Assembly (NCBI GenBank): GCA_020854785.1 | Contig: JAHFZE010000273.1 | Span: forward strand, 1 to 12,231 | DNA from: Methanomethylovorans sp. | Lineage (GTDB): Archaea; Halobacteriota; Methanosarcinia; Methanosarcinales; Methanosarcinaceae | Reading direction: 5' to 3' | Length of the DNA: 12,231 nt | Part shown: positions 1 to 6,236 of the stretch, piece after piece | Position numbering within the stretch: position 1 is the first letter of the stretch | How the letters are laid out: the number at the start of each line of letters is the position of its first letter | Translations under genes and position numbers: made by a program | The notes under the pieces: generated by a model | Seen by the model: only the letters and a program-made list of their open reading frames with translations | Told to the model about the DNA's origin: nothing | The model's database searches: none

Positions 1-1851
1 CCTTAAAAGCGGTAAGACCTCTCCGCGCAGCAGGATGACCTCCTGGCCTTCTATTGTCTTTATATCCTTTGATCTTATACCTACATCCCTTACCACATTG
101 TTAAGAGGTATAGCATAGGTTTCACCTGCTGTTCTTATCATTAGTGATTGGATGATGGCAATAGTAAGAGGTAATTGGAGTGTAACAATACTACCTTCTC
201 CTAGCACGGATCTAACTGAAACATTCCCTCCTAAGGATTCTATCTTTGTCTTAACAACATCCATCCCAACTCCACGGCCAGATACATCCGTAATGACGGT
301 GTTGGTGCTAAAACCCGGAAGGAATATCAGATTGAATGCTTCTTCATCGCAGAGCTTTGCAATTTCTTCTTTGCTCATTAAGCCCTTCTTTACGGCAGTA
401 TCTTTTAACTTTGCAGGATCCATTCCTTTGCCGTCATCCTGCACTTCAATGAGTACAGTATTTCTTTGTCTTGATGCTGCAAGGCGTACAAGTCCTTCAG
501 ATGGTTTACCTGCTTTTACACGTTCTTCAGACGATTCCACACCATGGTCCACAGCGTTTCTCAGTAAATGTACCAATGGATCGCCGATCTCGTCCAGGAC
601 CGTTCTGTCAAGCTCAATTTCCTTACCTTCTAGCACAAGATTGATCTGTTTGCCTTCTGATTTTGCCAGATCTCGTATCATCCTCGGGAAACGGCTGAAG
701 ATCTGGTCGATGGGGACCATTCTTGATTCCATTATCTCGGTTTGTATCTCATTGGTGAGTCTGTCCAGGGTTCCAAGAGCTTCTTCAAGATCCTTTGACT
801 TAATACCCGTAGCTAGCTGGTTCAGTCTGATCTTATTGATAATAAGTTCCCCCACCAGATTCATGAGATTGTCCAGTCTCTCTATGTTAACCCTGATGCT
901 CTGTCCGGTCTTTACGGATTCGTTTTTCTTTTGTTGTATGGCATTTTTGTTCGTCAGGTCTAAGGTGTTTTCTTTTGTAACATCCTCTCCATGTGCATCA
1001 GCAGCTTCTTCATGAGAAGACAGAGGAATTATTTCAACTTTTTTAATTTCTGAGATTTTCTCTATACTTTGCTGGACCGATCCCATGCTTTCAGAAGTTG
1101 CAGCGACCACCAAAAAGCTGAGATCGAACTTTTCCTCTTCAAGTTCCTTTTCCAGAGGTTTGGTTCTTAGTACTTTTCCTACCTTGTTGAGGTTCATAAG
1201 CACCATGCTTGAACGGGCTGCCTTGAGGACACATGATTCATCCAGAAAAACTTTAATGATAAGTATTTCCTGCCCATTCTCTATTAGTTTGTGTATTTCA
1301 GTCAGTTCCTCCTGGTCGAACCCGATCTCTTTGCTGATCACTTCTTTGAAGTTTACTTCTTCTGTAAAATTGGTGCTCTGAGCCTCAGAAATTGCATCGT
1401 TGCTTATCTTTGTAGTGGCCTGCTCCATTAATTCAGTAACAGGTGCTGGAGCTATCACTGCTTCCTGTGCAGGTGAAGGCAAGCTCATTATACCATGAAG
1501 TTTACATTGCAGACTTGATACATCTATTGCATCAGGATTATCAATATTTTCTACAAGTATTTCCAGTGTGTCCAGACATTCAAATTGGATCTCAATGATT
1601 TTCTCGTTCAGAGTTATCTGAGATTTCCTTATCATATCCATGATGTTTTCCATCTCATGAGTAAGCTCTGCAATTGTGCTGAATCCCATAGTTGCAGACA
1701 TTCCCTTTAAGGTATGGGCAGAGCGGAACATATTGTTGATGTATTCCATATCTTCAGGGTTTTGTTCCAATCCCAGCAATGCCTCATTGAGCTGTTGAAG
1801 ATGCTCTTCAGATTCAACCTTGAATATTTCTTTGTATTCCGACATTTCCAT
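1..1851 (-). CDS. cheA: Chemotaxis histidine kinase CheA (3' end cut by the window edge)
   Basis: Central chemotaxis kinase: it autophosphorylates on a histidine and passes the phosphate to CheY and CheB at cytoplasmic receptor arrays. I translated the minus strand from 1851 and it stays open to position 1 (617 codons). An HPt domain comes first, with the phospho-acceptor at H46 in AHTLKG. A P2-like regulator-binding domain lies near residues 178-270, followed by a lysine/glutamate-rich linker and the P3 dimerisation helix starting near residue 318 (RLDNLMNLVGEL). The HATPase core has an N box HLLRNAVDHG (428-437), G1 DDGKG (472-476), an F box near 508-515 and G2 DVSGRGVGMD (about 522-531). 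The beginning of the P5/CheW-like domain follows and is truncated by the window. The ATG at 1851 sits 5 nt after GGTGG; a second in-frame ATG at 1845 is the alternative. It lies 41 bp after cheB as the third gene of the operon. All kinase motifs look intact. Confidence 0.97.
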   Translation of the reverse strand, partial: MEMSEYKEIFKVESEEHLQQLNEALLGLEQNPEDMEYINNMFRSAHTLKGMSATMGFSTIAELTHEMENIMDMIRKSQITLNEKIIEIQFECLDTLEILVENIDNPDAIDVSSLQCKLHGIMSLPSPAQEAVIAPAPVTELMEQATTKISNDAISEAQSTNFTEEVNFKEVISKEIGFDQEELTEIHKLIENGQEILIIKVFLDESCVLKAARSSMVLMNLNKVGKVLRTKPLEKELEEEKFDLSFLVVAATSESMGSVQQSIEKISEIKKVEIIPLSSHEEAADAHGEDVTKENTLDLTNKNAIQQKKNESVKTGQSIRVNIERLDNLMNLVGELIINKIRLNQLATGIKSKDLEEALGTLDRLTNEIQTEIMESRMVPIDQIFSRFPRMIRDLAKSEGKQINLVLEGKEIELDRTVLDEIGDPLVHLLRNAVDHGVESSEERVKAGKPSEGLVRLAASRQRNTVLIEVQDDGKGMDPAKLKDTAVKKGLMSKEEIAKLCDEEAFNLIFLPGFSTNTVITDVSGRGVGMDVVKTKIESLGGNVSVRSVLGEGSIVTLQLPLTIAIIQSLMIRTAGETYAIPLNNVVRDVGIRSKDIKTIEGQEVILLRGEVLPLLR

Positions 1852-1892
1852 AATTTCCACCAACAGTGACTTTCAACCATCGTATGATGTTT

Positions 1893-2987
1893 TCATATGA
1901 GTTGCTGAATTGCTGTGGCTATCATCTCAAGAGGTACCACACGGTCTGCCAGTCCACGATCAACTATTGCCTTTGGCATTCCATAAACAACACATGATCT
2001 CTCATCTTCAGCTATTGCCTTCCCTCCGGCATTCTTTATTCGTTCCACACCTTCAGCTCCGTCCATACCCATGCCTGTCAGGATAACCGAAAGGATGTTG
2101 GAGCCATATATTGGTGCTAAAGTCCTGAAGAGTGCATTTACGCAAGGTCTGACACCCAATTCTCTGGGTTCTTTATTAAGAGCGATCACTTCTACTGTTT
2201 TTCCATCTACTATCTTCTGCACCACTTCCATATGATAGTCGCCTGGTGCTATGAGCACAACACCTTCCCGTACCATGTCTCCATCTTTTGCTTCCCTTAC
2301 TTCCAGTTCAGATTGTGCGTTCAACCTTTGAGCCAGTGATGCAGTAAATCCGGCTGGCATATGCTGTACGACCAGCACTGCTGCTTTAAGGTCACGAGGA
2401 AGCTTTGGAATGACCTTCTCCAGAGCCCTTGGTCCACCAGTTGAGGAACCAATGGCAAGTATCTTTTTTGTCATTATACGCCTGGGGATAGCTTTAGAGG
2501 TATTGGATGTTGGTAAGGTCTTTTCAGAATACGCTTTTCCTTTCTCGGAACTTTTTACATGCTCTTCCATAAAATGCAGGTTCTTGAGCTGTGCCTTTGC
2601 AGCAGCTTTGACTTTCGCCCTGATCTCCTCTGCGATCTGTTCGATATCACGGCTTACATTTCCGGAAGGTTTCTGGATGAAATCAACTGCTCCATATTCA
2701 AACGCATTCAATGTGAGTTCTGCTCCTCTCTCGTCAGCCGCCGAAAGCATGATCACCGGCGTGGGACATTCGCTCATTATATAGCCCAGAGCACCGAGGC
2801 CGTCCAGCACAGGCATTTCGTGATCCAGTGTAACTACATCAGGTCTGAGCTTTTCGACCTTTTCCACTGCAATCTGGCCATTGCGTGCGGTATCGATAAC
2901 TTCTATATCCGGATCACTGTTGAGTATATCCGAAATTATCTTACGCATCAGGGCAGAATCATCAACAACAAGTACTCGGATGGTCAT
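1893..2987 (-). CDS. cheB: Chemotaxis protein-glutamate methylesterase/deamidase CheB
   Basis: Response-regulator methylesterase that removes methyl groups from (and deamidates) glutamyl/glutaminyl side chains of chemoreceptors, resetting their signalling state; cytoplasmic, activated by CheA. The protein has 364 residues, close to the usual CheB length. The N-terminal receiver (about 1-120) shows D9/D10, phospho-acceptor D55, the switch Ser82 and K106. A variable linker (about 120-172) leads to the methylesterase domain. The family's Ser-His-Asp triad is recognisable as S182 in GSSTGG, H209 in QHMP and D309 in GMGMDGA. The start ATG lies 2 bp after the cheY stop, and no clear Shine-Dalgarno is visible there, so translation is probably coupled to cheY. 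cheA follows 41 bp downstream. Confidence 0.97.
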   Translation of the reverse strand: MTIRVLVVDDSALMRKIISDILNSDPDIEVIDTARNGQIAVEKVEKLRPDVVTLDHEMPVLDGLGALGYIMSECPTPVIMLSAADERGAELTLNAFEYGAVDFIQKPSGNVSRDIEQIAEEIRAKVKAAAKAQLKNLHFMEEHVKSSEKGKAYSEKTLPTSNTSKAIPRRIMTKKILAIGSSTGGPRALEKVIPKLPRDLKAAVLVVQHMPAGFTASLAQRLNAQSELEVREAKDGDMVREGVVLIAPGDYHMEVVQKIVDGKTVEVIALNKEPRELGVRPCVNALFRTLAPIYGSNILSVILTGMGMDGAEGVERIKNAGGKAIAEDERSCVVYGMPKAIVDRGLADRVVPLEMIATAIQQLI

Positions 2988-2989
2988 AT

Positions 2990-3346
2990 TTACATTACTT
3001 TCTTGACTACTTCTAGTACTTTCTTTGCATCGAACGGCTTTACGATGAAGTCTTTTGCTCCTATCTTTAGAGCCTCAGTGACTACAGACTGCTGTCCTAT
3101 GGAAGAACACATTACCACTTTTGCATTTGGATCTGATGCTATGATATTTTTGAGCGCATCGATGCCTTCCATATTAGGCATGACTATATCCATGAACACA
3201 AGTTCCGGTTTTACCTGTGGGTACTTTTTTACTGCATCCAGACCATCTACAGCCTCTGCAACAACTTCATGCCCGTTCTTTGTCAGAATATCCTTGATGA
3301 CCATGCGCATAAAAGCCGCGTCATCCACAATCATTACTTTTGCCAT
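2990..3346 (-). CDS. cheY: Chemotaxis response regulator CheY
   Basis: Single-domain receiver that carries the phosphoryl signal from CheA. In archaea it reaches the archaellum motor through adaptor proteins (CheF family), none of which is seen in this window. Its 118 residues are just the receiver fold. The acidic pocket is D8/D9, phospho-acceptor D53 lies in FMDIVMP, the switch serine is S81 in VVMCSS and the conserved lysine is K103 in VKPF. There is no output domain. The ATG is preceded by a strong archaeal Shine-Dalgarno GGTGAGGG (complement of 3350-3357), and a TATA-like box stands about 40 nt upstream, so this is probably the first gene of the cheY-cheB-cheA transcript. A stand-alone receiver serving another kinase is possible, but the context argues for CheY. 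Confidence 0.95.
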   Translation of the reverse strand: MAKVMIVDDAAFMRMVIKDILTKNGHEVVAEAVDGLDAVKKYPQVKPELVFMDIVMPNMEGIDALKNIIASDPNAKVVMCSSIGQQSVVTEALKIGAKDFIVKPFDAKKVLEVVKKVM

Positions 3347-3378
3347 GTTCCCTCACCGATAGCTTACTGTTTTACGAT

Positions 3379-3396
3379 CGATTTATTTATATTTGT
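3379..3396 (-). promoter_or_regulatory. Candidate archaeal promoter (TATA box) of the cheYBA operon
   Basis: Read on the minus strand this stretch contains ATATAAATA (complement of 3385-3393), a good archaeal TATA box. It lies 39-47 nt upstream of the cheY ATG. With the usual spacing of about 25 nt to the transcription start, the mRNA would begin near 3362 and leave a short leader holding the GGTGAGGG ribosome-binding site. A second AT-rich candidate lies at about 3423-3440 and could be used instead. Confidence 0.45.
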
Positions 3397-3519
3397 AATT
3401 TTATAGTAATTGCATTTACACAATATTAATATAAAAATATGTTGATTATGCTATCGTTGTAAGCGGCATTATCAAAATACGGCATGAGCAAGCTGGTTAG
3501 TTATCTATGATCTCCTTTT

Positions 3520-3540
3520 GGTCTTTATAGGGTCTTTATA
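3520..3540. repeat. Tandem direct repeat GGTCTTTATA, period 11 bp
   Basis: GGTCTTTATA occurs at 3520-3529 and again at 3531-3540, separated by one G. The copies are identical and the 11-bp period is about one helical turn, so both would face the same side of the DNA. This could be a pair of regulator half-sites, or a duplicated TATA-like element for the lipoprotein gene. It is about 150 nt from that start and about 175 nt from cheY. The function is inferred; the repeat itself is seen directly. Confidence 0.5.
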
Positions 3541-3639
3541 ACAACATGTATCAGAGTTCTGCAATCTGTGATCATTTCAATACAAAAGTTCAATAAAGGA
3601 TTTCCAATACACATCTTCTGGAATACTTTTGTAGAGATA

Positions 3640-3658
3640 ATCTTAAATCTTTTAAGAT
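3640..3658. promoter_or_regulatory. Perfect 8-bp inverted repeat upstream of the fasciclin lipoprotein gene (candidate operator/promoter)
   Basis: ATCTTAAA (3640-3647) and TTTAAGAT (3651-3658) form a perfect palindrome around a 3-nt spacer. It ends 32 nt before the start codon, where an archaeal core promoter is expected, so a dimeric repressor bound here could block TBP/TFB. The arms are AT-rich and could also simply be the TATA region. No other copy was noticed in the window by eye. Confidence 0.4.
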
Positions 3659-3690
3659 AGATAGTTATTCGTCTAAAAGGGAGGTATTAA

Positions 3691-4248
3691 ATGAAAAAAT
3701 GGGTTATTGTAATTTCACTGATAGCCTTCAGCTTAATGCTATCAGGATGTACGGAACAGCCAGTAGAACAACCAGAGGAAATACCAGAGGAAATTCCAGA
3801 AGCAGGCAATGAGACTGAGGTAACTGAGCAAAAGAACATAGTACAGACAGCTATAGATGCAGGTTCTTTCAATACTCTTGTAACGGCTGTGCAAACAGCA
3901 GATCTTGTAGAAACTCTTAGCGGAGAAGGACCTTTCACGGTCTTTGCACCTACAGATGATGCTTTTGCCGCAGTTCCTGAAGCAACTTTGAATGCCCTGC
4001 TGGCTGACAAAGCTGAACTGACGAAGGTACTTACCTATCATGTGGCATCAGGCAAGTACATGGCGGAGGACGTTGTTAGCATGGGGAACATAACCACTCT
4101 TGAAGGTAACATGCTTGATGTAGAGGTTACTGACGAGGGTGTTTTTGTGGGTGGTGCTCAGGTCATACAGACTGACATCGAGTGCAGCAATGGTGTGATC
4201 CATGTGATAGACACTGTACTGATCCCCCCTGCAAATATGACCTCATGA
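3691..4248 (+). CDS. Fasciclin (FAS1) domain surface lipoprotein
   Basis: Small extracytoplasmic protein with one fasciclin domain, a fold generally linked to adhesion or protein-protein contact; the partner here is unknown. The N-terminus is a lipoprotein-type signal: MKKW, a hydrophobic stretch and a lipobox LSGC with the lipid-attachment cysteine near residue 20. An acidic, proline-rich linker follows ([16 protein letters not shown]), partly built from a 12-bp tandem repeat at 3772-3795. The FAS1 domain fills about residues 48-181, with the first signature motif [11 protein letters not shown], the central YHV and the second signature [13 protein letters not shown]. At 185 residues it is a typical single-domain archaeal or bacterial form. 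The ATG has a strong Shine-Dalgarno GGGAGGT at 3679-3685. It appears monocistronic, divergent from che and followed by a hairpin. Confidence 0.93.
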   Translation: MKKWVIVISLIAFSLMLSGCTEQPVEQPEEIPEEIPEAGNETEVTEQKNIVQTAIDAGSFNTLVTAVQTADLVETLSGEGPFTVFAPTDDAFAAVPEATLNALLADKAELTKVLTYHVASGKYMAEDVVSMGNITTLEGNMLDVEVTDEGVFVGGAQVIQTDIECSNGVIHVIDTVLIPPANMTS

Positions 4249-4287
4249 TCCAGTTCGCGTGTTTTGAGGCGTTTTAAAATCCCGTGC

Positions 4288-4306
4288 AGAGCCAACATCT
4301 GGCTCT
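4288..4306. terminator. Hairpin between convergent genes, possible terminator
   Basis: AGAGCCA (4288-4294) and TGGCTCT (4300-4306) make a perfect 7-bp stem with a 5-nt loop. On the plus strand it is followed by a U-rich stretch (TTTCTTTTAT, 4311-4320). It lies 40 nt after the fasciclin stop and 11 nt beyond the end of the convergent Gate-protein gene, so it could end the rightward transcript. Archaeal termination relies mainly on U-tracts, so the stem may rather protect the mRNA end. Confidence 0.45.
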
Positions 4307-4316
4307 AACATTTCTT

Positions 4317-5255
4317 TTATCCGGCTACCTGTAACAGAGAGATCAGTATCGCCAACCTGACAATAACACTGATGCCTACTGATATTACTACTATCTTGGT
4401 ACCGATCTTCGCTCCGAACAGTGATACATATCTGGGAAGAAGTGACCTGATCCCAAATATCGGTAGCATGAACATACTTCCCAGCATGAGAACTATCATT
4501 GCCTGTACAGGCGAGATCCCATTGTCGCTCAGCATGGGTCCGAGTAATGATATTCCCATGATAGGGCTTGCAATATAGGTTGTGAGGGGAACGATGCTTT
4601 CAGATGGGATATGAAAGATCTCTGCAAGTGGCAGCACGCTGAATATCTCAAAGATCCCGTTTTCCCTAAGATAAAAAACAATTGTGGTCATAGTCAGATA
4701 CACTAAGGCTATCCTCGTGAACAGGCGTCTCTCTTTCACAAAAGTTCTCTTGATCGCATCTTTAAAGGAAACCTTTTTCTGGGTCGTTGTCTCAGCCATT
4801 TTGCAGTTATTTTTCTCCAGCAGTAGTTTGCTGAGGATGACCACTATTGAGATCTTTATTATTGCCGTAAGTATGAACACTCCGACATAAAATCCACCAA
4901 CAAAGTACCCCAAGGCTGGCAGTACTATAGGTATTTGATATGTAAGTATCTCTCTTATATATGCGGGAGTACTGTTGAGCATAGCGCATAGCATTGCTTC
5001 TGTATCATTGATACAGCCACTGTTGCGCACCTGAACCACCATGCTATTGGCAGCAACAGCTGATCCTAGGGAAACTACGAAAGCAGAAGCACAGCTTTCA
5101 GGAAGATTGGTATGGCGAAACAGAGGGCCAGCAAATATGGACAACTTTTGCATAAGTCCTAGCTCGATCAGAAGTCCTGTGCCAAAAAGTCCAATTGCTA
5201 TCACTATTAGTATTGGGATGGCAAAATCCAGAACTTTGAACAGAAGGTCTAACAT
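4317..5255 (-). CDS. Nucleoside-recognition (Gate) domain membrane protein
   Basis: Polytopic membrane protein of the nucleoside-recognition/Gate family (Gate modules also occur in SpmA/SpmB, FeoB and concentrative nucleoside transporters); the transported substrate is unknown. The 312 residues hold roughly eight hydrophobic segments in two halves, around residues 8-32, 60-80, 98-145 and 180-310. A charged cytoplasmic-type linker (about 147-177, KKVSFKDAIKRTFVKERR) separates them. Small-residue-rich stretches such as SLGSAVAANSMV (first half) and YIASPIMGISLLGP (second half) look like the paired re-entrant motifs of Gate proteins. No Shine-Dalgarno is evident before the ATG at 5255, so the message may be leaderless. 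It is monocistronic, convergent with the fasciclin gene and divergent from the Trm112/pyrG operon. The family call is from memory of methanogen homologues; a nucleoside substrate should not be assumed from the name. Confidence 0.75.
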   Translation of the reverse strand: MLDLLFKVLDFAIPILIVIAIGLFGTGLLIELGLMQKLSIFAGPLFRHTNLPESCASAFVVSLGSAVAANSMVVQVRNSGCINDTEAMLCAMLNSTPAYIREILTYQIPIVLPALGYFVGGFYVGVFILTAIIKISIVVILSKLLLEKNNCKMAETTTQKKVSFKDAIKRTFVKERRLFTRIALVYLTMTTIVFYLRENGIFEIFSVLPLAEIFHIPSESIVPLTTYIASPIMGISLLGPMLSDNGISPVQAMIVLMLGSMFMLPIFGIRSLLPRYVSLFGAKIGTKIVVISVGISVIVRLAILISLLQVAG

Positions 5256-5355
5256 GCAAATATGTAATGGGTGGTATCTAGATTAATGTATCTGATTCTA
5301 AATGTTACCAAAACCTTGATATTTACTGTAATGTATTTGATGGTGGTGAGCAGCT

Positions 5356-5538
5356 GTGAAAGAGGACCTGATGGAGATCCTTGCCTGTCCTTTATGTAAA
5401 GGCGATCTTGTTCTGAACGTGCAGAGAAAAGAGGGCACTGAAATTATAACAGGTACTTTGTACTGTAAAAAGTGCAATGAATACTATCCAATAGAAGATG
5501 GGATACCTAACATGTTGCCTCCGCATCTAAGAGAATGA
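5356..5538 (+). CDS. Trm112-like zinc-ribbon protein
   Basis: Small protein of the Trm112/UPF0434 family. Trm112 is the obligate partner and stabiliser of several SAM-dependent methyltransferases acting on tRNA, rRNA and release factors, and archaeal versions are thought to do the same. The 60 residues show a CPLC pair (C11, C14) and a CKKC pair (C37, C40) that would bind one zinc. The family signature YYPIEDGIPNMLP follows near the C-terminus. The start is GTG at 5356, chosen because GGTGGTGAG (5342-5350) gives a well-spaced ribosome site and because the N-terminus MKEDLMEILACP fits the family; an ATG at 5371 would be the short alternative. It is the first gene of the operon continuing to 5550-6218 and pyrG. 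Confidence 0.9.
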   Translation: MKEDLMEILACPLCKGDLVLNVQRKEGTEIITGTLYCKKCNEYYPIEDGIPNMLPPHLRE

Positions 5539-5549
5539 GGTAAGGTAAA

Positions 5550-6218
5550 TTGCAGGTAGTTCATATTAACAGACTGGGCATCAATTCCATTGAATTTGAT
5601 ATGGAATCTATGGAGATACCTCTCTCTCCGGGGGAAGAACAGAGTTTTGAGATAGTGATCATCAATTACAGTTCACCTACACATGTACACATTTCTGTAG
5701 GCGATACTCTCAAACATAATGTAACTATCCTTGAGGACAATCCATATGTGACACATGAAGATTATGTTCCGGTGGTAGTCAGAATTCCCTTTGATGGGAA
5801 AAAGATATATCAGGGAGATGTTTTTGTAACAGTGAGCCATGGTGCAAGGAAAAGTAGTTTCTCCATGGTAATCGGTCAGTCTCTTACAGGCAAAGATACA
5901 CGATGCATACAGGTCGATGATTCTCTGTCAGCACCAAATGAGATATATGTAAAGAACAAGAAGTCTGCTGGTTCGTGGAAAGAGCAGCTTCCAGGTGTTT
6001 CTATCGGAACGCTGAAAAACAATTATGAGTACTTGATCTCCAAGGCAACGATCTTTCTCTCAGGTATCCTTCTGATAGTTCTGTTCATCTTTACGATATC
6101 AAGTGTATTCTCTAATGGGATCAGCCCTGTACTGGGCTTCTATCTTGCTGTTGTCTTATCGATCTTATTTACGGCATTTTGCGTATATCTTATAATCAAG
6201 CTTCCAATCTTCAAGTGA
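5550..6218 (+). CDS. Conserved archaeal membrane-anchored protein of unknown function
   Basis: I cannot assign a function. The 222 residues comprise a soluble N-terminal domain (about 1-130) rich in beta-type segments (VHINRLGINSIEF, then SFEIVIINYSSPTHVHISV and VPVVVRIPF). A basic linker follows (about 135-160), then two predicted transmembrane helices (about 166-187 and 192-217). There is no signal peptide, so it is tail-anchored and the orientation is uncertain. The N-terminal pattern (LNR...SIE..., NH/NY...HVH) resembles, from memory, a haloarchaeal family catalogued as DUF7524; this needs a profile search. The TTG start at 5550 is preferred because GAGGT (5537-5541) is well spaced and the conserved-looking VHINRL segment would be lost from the next ATG near 5598. 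It begins 11 nt after the Trm112-like stop and ends 18 nt before pyrG, so it is almost surely co-transcribed. Confidence 0.8.
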   Translation: MQVVHINRLGINSIEFDMESMEIPLSPGEEQSFEIVIINYSSPTHVHISVGDTLKHNVTILEDNPYVTHEDYVPVVVRIPFDGKKIYQGDVFVTVSHGARKSSFSMVIGQSLTGKDTRCIQVDDSLSAPNEIYVKNKKSAGSWKEQLPGVSIGTLKNNYEYLISKATIFLSGILLIVLFIFTISSVFSNGISPVLGFYLAVVLSILFTAFCVYLIIKLPIFK

Positions 6219-6236
6219 TCTAGGTAGTTGATCTAC

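Larger units (their letters stand above)
3347..3690. other. AT-rich divergent intergenic region between cheY and the fasciclin gene
   Basis: This 344-bp stretch without a convincing gene separates the leftward che operon from the rightward lipoprotein gene, so it should hold both promoters. It contains the cheY TATA/SD pair at its left end, a second TATA-like block around 3423-3440, a tandem 10-bp repeat at 3520-3540, a perfect 8-bp inverted repeat at 3640-3658 and a Shine-Dalgarno GGGAGGT at 3679-3685. The only small reading frames are very short, such as an 8-codon one at 3484-3510, and have no supporting signal. Confidence 0.6.

Noticed and set aside
152..1015. Long open frame of 287 codons on the plus strand
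   Set aside because: It is antisense to cheA, which is fully supported by domain motifs. Its protein is serine/leucine-rich low-complexity sequence typical of antisense translation, with no ribosome site.
2559..3362. Plus-strand open frame of 267 codons across cheB and cheY
   Set aside because: It is antisense to two well-supported genes, has no recognisable domain and spans their junction; treated as a shadow of codon composition.
3484..3510. Eight-codon reading frame (MSKLVSYL) in the che/fasciclin intergenic region
   Set aside because: It is far too short, and there is no ribosome-binding site or link to a downstream gene that would suggest a leader peptide.
6228..6236. TTG codon at 6228 as the pyrG start
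   Set aside because: It lies only about 2 nt after the AGGT motif and adds three non-conserved residues; the ATG at 6237 gives the canonical MKYIVVTGG beginning.
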